A stretch of DNA of 64,000 bases, taken from contig JBBCJA010000009.1 of NCBI GenBank assembly GCA_037189585.1, positions 1 through 64,000 on the forward strand, given 5' to 3'. Position numbers and translations under genes: made by a program. This stretch comes from JAEXNA01 sp037189585. Lineage in GTDB: Bacteria; Vulcanimicrobiota; Xenobia; Xenobiales; JADMJV01. Within the stretch, counting starts at the first letter, position 1; each line of letters opens with the position of its first letter. The notes under the pieces were generated by a model. The model saw only the letters and a program-made list of their open reading frames with translations, was not told the origin of the DNA and searched no databases. Positions 42,340-49,729 of this stretch are shown here, in pieces.

Positions 42340-45300
42340 ATGAACACATCGGCGAAAAATCCGTTCAACGACTTCGTCTTCCTCAACGCCACACCCGCGG
42401 ATCGGGGGAGTTTCACCCTGGCTCTCGACAAAGCTCTCGACAAGCTCGAGAAATTTCAGCTACCTGACCCGTCCTACTTTATTCTGCAATGGATTCAGGC
42501 GCTGGTCGCCTCGGGAGCCACCAACGTGGCCATCAAACATGATACCGGAACGTTTGGCTTTCGACTTCGCATCGATTTTGACGGTCCTGGTTATACCTAC
42601 AGAGAACTCCAGGACCTTTACGACCATGTGTTTCTCTCAGGCCGAGACCGCGGCCTCGATCGACTTCGAGAATTGGCTCTCGGTTGGCTGTCGGTCAGCT
42701 CCATGCATCCAACCCGACTTTTGCTTCTCAGCAACGGCTGGGTCAGGTTGCGAGATAAGTCGGAAACTTCAGGTCAAGATGTTGTGCGGCGCCATGATTC
42801 TAATGGGCTACACCTCCTGGAGGTCACGGCCAGAGGCCACTTTAACTTCGAGGACATGGTCACCACCCGCTGCTCCGACGTTCCTATCCCGCTTCACTTC
42901 AATAGCTCGCAAGTCAGCCATCCCGAGATCCGAACCGGAGTCCCATGGCCCAACCGACCCTTTGAAAACGGTCCGACTCAAGGAGTGATGGGGGCGACTT
43001 ATGGAGTCGATTCATGCAGCAACATCTCTTTCTTACGCTATGGAGTGAACTTTGTCAGTCGCCGAGAACCGGCTCTGGTTCCGCCTGTGATGATCAGAAC
43101 GAGTGACGAAACCCTCTCCAAAAACGTCTCTCAAACGGATGTGGTCAAAGATGATGCTTACGAGGAGTTTCTTTCTCGCCTGCGGACGGAAATGAAGTCC
43201 ATGGGGCTCGCTCTGACCGGAAAAAGAATCCCCTCCTATCAGAGAGATTCCCTCAATCGCTACCTGCAGGCCTATCTCGGAAGCCATCTCGACATTCGTG
43301 CACTTGAGGACCCGAAACGTCTGGCCAAGCTGGGCCCCGACTACGAACGCCTTTTAAGTTTTCCGGTCTTTTGCGCTAGCAAGGGAGTCTTTCACTCGTT
43401 GGCCGAGCTTTCCAAGTTCTACAAGTCGCAAGGCTATCTGCTCTACTGTCTCAACCCTCAAGCTCGAGGAGTCGCCTGGGCCGGAGTGCTTTTAGTCCTG
43501 GAAGTCGAAGAAGTGGCGGTACTGCGAAAATTCTTCCCCAATCTCATCAATATTTCGCTAGAGGACGTGAAAGCTCACAGTCGCATGGGCCGCTCGGTTT
43601 CGGGAGGGCTCGACACCGGCGCGCCGAGGCTCGCGGTTCTCCCTCTGGTCTCCTCCGGTCGCCAATACAGGGCCTACGTGGAGGACACCTATCCCACTGG
43701 AATTGCCGTCCTCCGTCCCCTCAATTCGCGCTTCGGCACCGCCATCAACGGCCTGCCCGTTTCGATGACCGTGGACCATATCGACGACCTGCCACCCACC
43801 CACACCGAGGTGGTGGGCCTTCGCCAGACCATCATCGACCAACTGGACAGTCTGAAAACTCAACTTCGAACCTTTATCGGAAGCGATACCCTCTCGGCCG
43901 TCTCACGCCCTCGAGCGGCGGAACTCATCTGCGAAATCCTCAATTTTCAACTCTCCTCCACCGAGAATCAGGCTCAGCTTCTAGCCTTCTTAGGAACCGA
44001 CCGGATGTCGCCCTTGATCGGCCTGGAGGACGGTAGTCTAGTCTCCCTGGCCGATCTTGAAGCCTATCTCAAACTCGTACCACAGCTTTACATCGGCAGT
44101 GTCTTCCTGGAAGGGCTCAAGTCCGGAGCTCTCGATCCGATGCCTCAAGCCTCCAAACTCTTGTCCCGCCTGTTCCCCAGTCAGTCCCTTGTTCCAAGCG
44201 AACGCATCCTCGACCGCCTCTCCAACGATCCTCAACTACGTTTCGAGTTACGCCGGCAGACAGTGCTGCCAGGCCTAGGGGTGACTCCCAACCCTCAACG
44301 GGTCTTGGACAACTTTGCCACGGAGGCCGCCCAGGAGGCGGCCGAACTCGAACGTCTTGAGAAGGAATATCGTTCAGTCTTGGGAGGAGCCAACCTCTTC
44401 GTCAAGCCCGATGCCGAGCGTCTAGCCGCAATCTCCTATGAAGCCGAAGAATCCGACGCCGATCTTTTCGACCTCACGGCTTCGGTTGCCGCGCCTACCG
44501 GTAACGTGTCGTCCTCTCACCCGATGGTCGAAGTCGCCTCCCCGCCCACTCTGCCGACTCTGGAATCCGATCTCGACTTTTGTCGACACCAGGAGCCTGA
44601 TCTCTTACCCGAGCGAGATAGCGTCCACATTGAAAGACGAGAAGCGGAGTTCACCTATCACCTGGCGACGCTACCTCAGGGAGAGGGAAAGGTCTATCTC
44701 CTGGCCGGAGAGCGGTTCAAAATGATAACCGTGGCCGAGCCTATTCGGGGCATTCTTCGATTGGCACCAGGCACCTCGGTGGATTTTCCCTCACTTTACG
44801 GACTGGCTCAAGAGCAGTTGCTCATCAAAGCGATGCACACTTTCTCCGAAGGTCCGACCTCGGCTCGGATGCGCAAGGCTTTGAGACATTGGCTATTGAG
44901 TGTCTCGTGTCTGCATCCCGACCGCTTGTTGGCCACGGAAGAACGCCGCCATGACCTCTTCGACCAGCCGGTCGTGCCGTGTCTTGGTGGCAAGTTCCTC
45001 CCCTGGCGTAGCCTTCTTGAACAGACCCAAAGAACCGGTGAAACGGTGGTCTGGGAAGGCTCCGCGGACATGACGCCTTGTCCCAATCGGGAAGTGATCC
45101 ACCTGGTCGCTCCTTTGTCCACGGCTCTGCTGGAAAAACTCGGATTCACACGACCTCGTTCTTTCATCAGCGAGTCGCCGGAAGATGTTTTCGAAACCTT
45201 GTATCGCAGCACCAGGCGCGACCTGGCCACAATCCTATCAGGCCAGAGCACGCCTTTGCTGTCGACCGGGATGGTGGAACAGTTAACAGCGGACGCCTCC

Positions 45301-45534
45301 CTCTGGAAACGTTGGCGCTCCGGTTTTCTCAGTTGGGATAAGGGTCAGTCCGTTCTGGTCATGAACCCGGGTCATAAGATAGGCAAGAAGCTGGCCCAGA
45401 AATTCCAAATCGATCCGAGCTGGTCTCGCGTCTTCGCTTCAGCCCTCTTTAGCACCGTCAATCGTGGCCTGGAAGAGGTCGACGATCGTCACGAGAGAGC
45501 TTTTCTCGAGGGGCTCGTCGAAACTTTAGACTAA
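42340..45534 (+). CDS. large protein with degenerate GHKL domains, partner of the GHKL ATPase
   Basis: 1064 residues. The N-terminal region SYFILQWIQALVASGATNVA aligns with the N-box of the ATPase just upstream, but the catalytic Glu and Asn are missing. LRIDFDGPGYTYREL corresponds to G1 (DxGxG is now DGPG). LSKNVSQTDVVKDDAYEEFL matches the same loop as TLTRDAVIKDENYEKV in the neighbour. The C-terminal VLVMNPGHKIGKKLAQKF and the following helices match its end. Residues about 670-760 are disordered and acidic. A second GHKL-like unit may start near residue 765. It is soluble, unrecognised and probably forms a complex with the neighbour; the function is unknown. Confidence 0.65.
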   Translation: MNTSAKNPFNDFVFLNATPADRGSFTLALDKALDKLEKFQLPDPSYFILQWIQALVASGATNVAIKHDTGTFGFRLRIDFDGPGYTYRELQDLYDHVFLSGRDRGLDRLRELALGWLSVSSMHPTRLLLLSNGWVRLRDKSETSGQDVVRRHDSNGLHLLEVTARGHFNFEDMVTTRCSDVPIPLHFNSSQVSHPEIRTGVPWPNRPFENGPTQGVMGATYGVDSCSNISFLRYGVNFVSRREPALVPPVMIRTSDETLSKNVSQTDVVKDDAYEEFLSRLRTEMKSMGLALTGKRIPSYQRDSLNRYLQAYLGSHLDIRALEDPKRLAKLGPDYERLLSFPVFCASKGVFHSLAELSKFYKSQGYLLYCLNPQARGVAWAGVLLVLEVEEVAVLRKFFPNLINISLEDVKAHSRMGRSVSGGLDTGAPRLAVLPLVSSGRQYRAYVEDTYPTGIAVLRPLNSRFGTAINGLPVSMTVDHIDDLPPTHTEVVGLRQTIIDQLDSLKTQLRTFIGSDTLSAVSRPRAAELICEILNFQLSSTENQAQLLAFLGTDRMSPLIGLEDGSLVSLADLEAYLKLVPQLYIGSVFLEGLKSGALDPMPQASKLLSRLFPSQSLVPSERILDRLSNDPQLRFELRRQTVLPGLGVTPNPQRVLDNFATEAAQEAAELERLEKEYRSVLGGANLFVKPDAERLAAISYEAEESDADLFDLTASVAAPTGNVSSSHPMVEVASPPTLPTLESDLDFCRHQEPDLLPERDSVHIERREAEFTYHLATLPQGEGKVYLLAGERFKMITVAEPIRGILRLAPGTSVDFPSLYGLAQEQLLIKAMHTFSEGPTSARMRKALRHWLLSVSCLHPDRLLATEERRHDLFDQPVVPCLGGKFLPWRSLLEQTQRTGETVVWEGSADMTPCPNREVIHLVAPLSTALLEKLGFTRPRSFISESPEDVFETLYRSTRRDLATILSGQSTPLLSTGMVEQLTADASLWKRWRSGFLSWDKGQSVLVMNPGHKIGKKLAQKFQIDPSWSRVFASALFSTVNRGLEEVDDRHERAFLEGLVETLD

Positions 45535-45547
45535 CGATAGGTTGAGA

Positions 45548-46885
45548 CTAAGTCTCTACTTCCGGTTGAGTACCGGAGTAGGCCGGACTGACGCGGCAGT
45601 AGGTTACCGTGTGTTGCTCCACGCTTTCCACCTCGAAGCGAAAGCCGGAGTGTACCGCCATGTCACCGACCTCCGGAACCTTGTTGAGAAGTTCCGAGAG
45701 AAGGCCATTCACCGTTTCGGCATCGCCCACAGTCTCCACCGGTTCGCTCAGAACTTCCTCGAGATCCAGAAGGGACATCCCTCCGTGCACCCTCCACCCG
45801 TTCTCGGTGGTTTCGGCCAGGGGAAGCTCGTCCTGGTCGAACTCGTCGCGAATCTCGCCGAACAGCTCCTCGAGCAGGTCTTCCGCGGTGACGATTCCGG
45901 CCGTTCCTCCCCTATCTTCCACCACCACGGCGAAGTGGGCCTTGGCCGCGCGTAGCTTCTCCAAGGCGTCGTCGAGCAAGAGAGACTCCGGGAAGTACTC
46001 CACCGGATGGCCCAATTCGACGATAGGCCGTTCCGATTCACCACGGCGCAAAGCGGCGAAAAGGTCCTTGACATGCAAGACACTGATGATGTTGTCTCGG
46101 TCTCCCCGATAAATAGGATAGCGACTATACTCCTCGGCTTTCAAAAGAGCCACGGCGTCGGTCACGGTGGCGGTGTCGGGGAGTCCGATCACCTTGGTTC
46201 TCGGAACCATAACCAGGCGCAAGTGCCGCTCCCCAAAGTCCATCACCCGCTCGAGCATCTGATGCTGTTCGGGAGGCAACAGCCCTTCCACCTTACTTTC
46301 CTCCATCACCAGGCGAAGCTCGTCCGGTGAGTAAACGGTGGATAGGTCCTGAGACACCGGCAGACCGAGCATTTTGAGGCAGAGAGCGCCCAGGTGATTA
46401 AGGAACCAACCCAGCGGAGCCAGCACGAACCCACTGATCCGCATGGGCCACCAGAGAACCTTGGCCGTAGTGATGGGGTGCATCAAGGCCAGGCTCTTGG
46501 GAACCATCTCGCCGATGACGATGTGGAAATAAGTTAGTAGAACGAGGCTCGTTCCCACCGAGATCGACTTGACCGCCGCGTCGCTCCAGGCTCCCAGGTG
46601 ATGAAAATAGGGCTCCAACCAGTGAGCCAGGGCGTGCTCGCCGTACATACCTAATCCTAGACTGGCCAGGGTGATACCCATCTGAGCCACCGCGATGTAG
46701 CGGTCCTGAGCCAACCCGTTGGTCACAACACCCAGATATCGCTGGGCGTTGACATCGCCCTCCGAGGCTTGTTGCTCGAGCTTGATCTTGGGCAGCGAAA
46801 TCACGGCGAATTCCGCCGCCACGTAAACTCCATTAAGGATCAGCAGAACGAAGCTGATGCCGACGATGATGCCTAACTCAGCCAT
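45548..46885 (-). CDS. CNNM/CorC-type (DUF21-CBS-CorC_HlyC) membrane protein
   Basis: 445 residues. Four hydrophobic helices form the DUF21 domain (YVAAEFAVISLPKIKLEQQ, VIGEMVPKSLALMHP with the conserved EMVPK). Then a CBS pair (EEYSRYPIYRGDRDNIISVL; VVEDRGGTAGIVTAEDLLEE) and the CorC_HlyC C-domain follow. These proteins handle Mg2+ or Co2+ efflux at the inner membrane, although they are often called hemolysins. It overlaps the next gene by 8 bases. Confidence 0.93.
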   Translation of the reverse strand: MAELGIIVGISFVLLILNGVYVAAEFAVISLPKIKLEQQASEGDVNAQRYLGVVTNGLAQDRYIAVAQMGITLASLGLGMYGEHALAHWLEPYFHHLGAWSDAAVKSISVGTSLVLLTYFHIVIGEMVPKSLALMHPITTAKVLWWPMRISGFVLAPLGWFLNHLGALCLKMLGLPVSQDLSTVYSPDELRLVMEESKVEGLLPPEQHQMLERVMDFGERHLRLVMVPRTKVIGLPDTATVTDAVALLKAEEYSRYPIYRGDRDNIISVLHVKDLFAALRRGESERPIVELGHPVEYFPESLLLDDALEKLRAAKAHFAVVVEDRGGTAGIVTAEDLLEELFGEIRDEFDQDELPLAETTENGWRVHGGMSLLDLEEVLSEPVETVGDAETVNGLLSELLNKVPEVGDMAVHSGFRFEVESVEQHTVTYCRVSPAYSGTQPEVET

Positions 46886-48182
46886 GTTGGACCCTCACGC
46901 GACTGACCCTATTTCCCTGGACCTCCACCACGGTCAGTTTAATCCCTTGGAAGTCCACGCTATCGCCCCCCTGAGCCGGCCGTCCCAAGAGGTGCATGAC
47001 CAAGCCGCCAACGGTGTTGGCGGGCGTGTCGCTGAACTCTTGCCCGATCTCATCCCCTAACTGGTGAACCAGCAGGGCGCCTCGAACCAAAAGTGTGTCC
47101 CCATCCTTTTCTAAGATGCGGTTGCCCCGGCGGGTGAACTCGTCCTGCATCTCGCCGATGACCTCTTGCAGGATGTCTTCCATGGTCACGATGCCCGCCG
47201 TCCCGCCGAATTCGTCGAGTAGCACCACCAGGTGGGCCCGTTCGACACGCATCCGCTCGAACAAGCGATCGACACTGAGATTAGAAGGAGCGAAAGTTAC
47301 CGGGCGCAGCAACGAGCGAAGGTCGGATAGCGCACCGTCGGCGAGCGCTCGGGTCACATCCTTGAGATGAATGTAACCCTCCACCTTGTCCGCCTCGCCG
47401 TCAAAGGCCGGGAAGCGAGTGTGCCCGCTACTTTCCATCGTTTTAAGATTGCTCTCCAGATCGCTTTGAAGGTTCAACCCCACCACCTTCGTTCGGGGCA
47501 CCATTACCGCGTGGGCGCTATGGTCTCCAAAGCGAAAAACGCGAGTCAAGAGTTTGCGGTCTTCCTCGTCGAGATCGACCGACTCGGTGTCATGGCTGAC
47601 CAGGCGTTCGAGCTCTTCGGGACTGTGAACGTGGCGATGCCCCGCGGGTGGGATGCGAAACAGAGCCAAGATCGCGTTTCCACTACCGTTGAGAACTTTG
47701 ATCGACCAACCGTAGAGAGCCAGCGACAGCAGCATCGGATAGGTTAGAGCCAGAGCTAGCTTTTCGGGATAGCGCAAGGCCACGGCTTTGGGAACTAGCT
47801 CTCCCAGGACCACGTGGAAGACGGTCAACCCAAATAGGACGACGACAGTAGTGAGCTGGTCGACGTTGATCCCCGGAACGTGACTCAAGTACGGCTTGAG
47901 ATAGATTGCCATCTGTCCTTTGCCGTAGGCACCGAGGACCAAGCTGGAGATGGTGATCCCGATCTGACAAGCCGCCACGTATCGGTCCAGGCTGTGCGCG
48001 TCCTTGAGATGCGGTAACAGCTTCTTGGCTGTCGCATTTCCCTCTTCGGCCAAGGCCTGAATCCGCACCACCCGGACAGCCACGGAAGCGAACTCCGCCG
48101 CCACATAGAGCGCGGTCATAGCGACCAAGAAAAGTATGACGACGGTGACGAATAACAAGGCGAACAAGTCGCTCGTTCTCAC
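46878..48182 (-). CDS. second CNNM/CorC-type membrane protein
   Basis: 434 residues, same domain order as the gene it overlaps. DUF21 has YVAAEFASVAVRVVRIQ, VLGELVPKAVALRYP; the CBS pair has GHTRFPAFDGEADKV and LLDEFGGTAGIVTMEDIL; then a CorC_HlyC domain. The two are clear paralogues and may form a heteromeric or dimeric divalent-cation transporter. It starts at GTG 48182 with only a weak Shine-Dalgarno sequence and is the first gene of the pair. Confidence 0.93.
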   Translation of the reverse strand: MRTSDLFALLFVTVVILFLVAMTALYVAAEFASVAVRVVRIQALAEEGNATAKKLLPHLKDAHSLDRYVAACQIGITISSLVLGAYGKGQMAIYLKPYLSHVPGINVDQLTTVVVLFGLTVFHVVLGELVPKAVALRYPEKLALALTYPMLLSLALYGWSIKVLNGSGNAILALFRIPPAGHRHVHSPEELERLVSHDTESVDLDEEDRKLLTRVFRFGDHSAHAVMVPRTKVVGLNLQSDLESNLKTMESSGHTRFPAFDGEADKVEGYIHLKDVTRALADGALSDLRSLLRPVTFAPSNLSVDRLFERMRVERAHLVVLLDEFGGTAGIVTMEDILQEVIGEMQDEFTRRGNRILEKDGDTLLVRGALLVHQLGDEIGQEFSDTPANTVGGLVMHLLGRPAQGGDSVDFQGIKLTVVEVQGNRVSRVRVQHG

Positions 48183-48215
48183 AAGGTCGTGGAGACCCTC
48201 CCAAAAAATGAAGAC

Positions 48216-48244
48216 CGCGGCGAAAACTTAAGTTTTCCGCCGCG
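48216..48244. terminator. hairpin terminator candidate
   Basis: GC stem CGCGGCG/CGCCGCG flanking an AAAACTT/AAGTTTT stem with one bulged base. It is the only stop signal between the metallothionein and CNNM genes, both on the minus strand. Confidence 0.6.
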
Positions 48245-48255
48245 TCAGGGCCAGT

Positions 48256-48408
48256 TCAGTGGTCCACCCCGTGGCACCCACTGTGGCCACAGGGGCATTC
48301 CGACTCCCCCGCCTCGTGAGCTTTTTCACAGGCGGAGCTGCAAAAGTCAGAGTCAGGCTTGGCCGGGCAATCGCAAGCCTCGTGTCGGCATTCCTGGGTC
48401 GTACTCAT
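48256..48408 (-). CDS. bacterial metallothionein (SmtA/BmtA-like)
   Basis: 50 residues, 9 cysteines and 4 histidines: ECRHEACDCPAK, DFCSSACEKAHE, then ECPCGHSGCHGVDH. This is the PF02069 pattern (C-x-x-x-C-x-C near the start, FCSxxC, C-x-C-G-H-x-G-C at the end). Such proteins bind zinc, copper or cadmium in a cysteine cluster and buffer metal. ATG 48408 has a perfect AAAGGAGGT 8 bases upstream, so it is expected to be well translated. A longer frame to 48465 is not needed. It precedes the two CNNM transporters and may share a metal role. Confidence 0.9.
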   Translation of the reverse strand: MSTTQECRHEACDCPAKPDSDFCSSACEKAHEAGESECPCGHSGCHGVDH

Positions 48409-48496
48409 ATGGTCGACCTCCTTTCGCCTCTTGAGTATCTCCGGGAGGCGGCGAGGTTCATTCACCCTAGAGGAGTTTGTCGACCCATCCCATGGG

Positions 48497-49729
48497 TCAC
48501 CCCAAACAGCGAATGGTGTCTCGCGCGATCAGGAGCTCCTCGTCCGTCGGAATGACATAGGCCTGAAGCGTGGACTCCTCGGTGGAAATTCTCCAACCCC
48601 GAGTGCCACCGGGTCGAGCCTCATTGACGCTCGGGTCGAGGTGGAGGCCGAAGGCTTCCAAGCCCCGGCAGACTTGTTCCCGAATAGCCGGGGCGTTCTC
48701 CCCTATTCCACCGGCGAAACAGATAGCCTGAGCCCCTCCCAGGTCGGCCAGATAAGCCCCGATGTATTTTCGCACGCGACGGCAGAACATATCCACCGCG
48801 AGCGTCGCGCGCCGGTCCCCGGTGGCGTCTCGCTCGGCCAACAGGTCTCTCATATCTCCCGTCAGACCCGAGATACCCAACAGCCCCGAGTTACGATTCA
48901 AGAAAGTGTCCGCCTCGCCCACCGAATATCCCTCGACTTCGCACAAATACTCCACTAGCGACGGATCGATGTCGCCGCAGCGCGTTCCCATGATGAGCCC
49001 TTCCAAGGGAGTCATCCCCATGCTCGTGTCGACCGATTTTCCTTCAGTGATGGCGCAGGCCGAACAGCCGTTCCCCAGGTGAAGACTGACGATCTTGACC
49101 TCGTCTTTCTCGCGCTCGGTCAACTTTCGGTAACGATAGGCCACATAGCGATGGGAAGTCCCGTGAAAACCATAACGGCGAATACCATGGCGCCGGTAGA
49201 GTTGATAGGGAACGGCGTAAAGATAGCTCTCAGCCGGCATGGTGCTATGAAAAGCGGTATCGAAAACCGCCACCTGAGGAACCCCTGAACCCATCAGTCG
49301 TCGCACCGCCTCAATTCCCTTAAGGTTGGCGGGGTTGTGAAGTGGAGCCAGATTTATGCAATCGCGAATGCCCTCCTCCACCTCCTCGGTGATCAGTGTT
49401 GATGCCTGAAATTGCTCTCCTCCATGGACCACGCGATGGCCCACCCCATGAATGTCGGCCATACTGGAAATCCCTTCGATTCCGGCTCCCTCGGAGATGA
49501 CCCATCCCAGAATCGACTCGATAGCCGCCTTGTGATCTCGTTGGGGTTTGGATTCCCGCAAGACGACTTTCCCGTCGACCTGAAAGGTCAACTGAGATTT
49601 TCCACCGATCCTGTCGACAATTCCGGTGGCCAGGTGCCGGTCGGTGTCGGACTCGATCATAGCAAGGTCCGTGCTGATGACTTGAAACTTCACGCTGGCC
49701 GAACCGCAGTTGAGGACAAGAACGTTCAT
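48497..49729 (-). CDS. ackA: acetate kinase
   Basis: 410 residues, full length. LVLNCGSASVKFQV (phosphate loop), GHRVVHGGEQF (catalytic arginine), FHGTSHRYVAYRY, LHLGNGCSACAI, GMTPLEGLIMGTRCGDIDP and AGGIGENAPAIREQV are all there. It converts acetyl phosphate and ADP to acetate and ATP. No phosphotransacetylase gene is near. ATG 49729 overlaps the TGA of the upstream RapA-like gene (ATGA) and has AGGAG 10 bases upstream. A longer in-frame ATG at 49747 is less likely. Confidence 0.96.
   Translation of the reverse strand: MNVLVLNCGSASVKFQVISTDLAMIESDTDRHLATGIVDRIGGKSQLTFQVDGKVVLRESKPQRDHKAAIESILGWVISEGAGIEGISSMADIHGVGHRVVHGGEQFQASTLITEEVEEGIRDCINLAPLHNPANLKGIEAVRRLMGSGVPQVAVFDTAFHSTMPAESYLYAVPYQLYRRHGIRRYGFHGTSHRYVAYRYRKLTEREKDEVKIVSLHLGNGCSACAITEGKSVDTSMGMTPLEGLIMGTRCGDIDPSLVEYLCEVEGYSVGEADTFLNRNSGLLGISGLTGDMRDLLAERDATGDRRATLAVDMFCRRVRKYIGAYLADLGGAQAICFAGGIGENAPAIREQVCRGLEAFGLHLDPSVNEARPGGTRGWRISTEESTLQAYVIPTDEELLIARDTIRCLG

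Noticed and set aside
31118..45534. The helicase-nuclease and GHKL genes as one defence island
   Set aside because: They are separated by a glycosylation operon, Hpt and YceI genes on the other strand, and no integrase, transposase or known defence marker is present.
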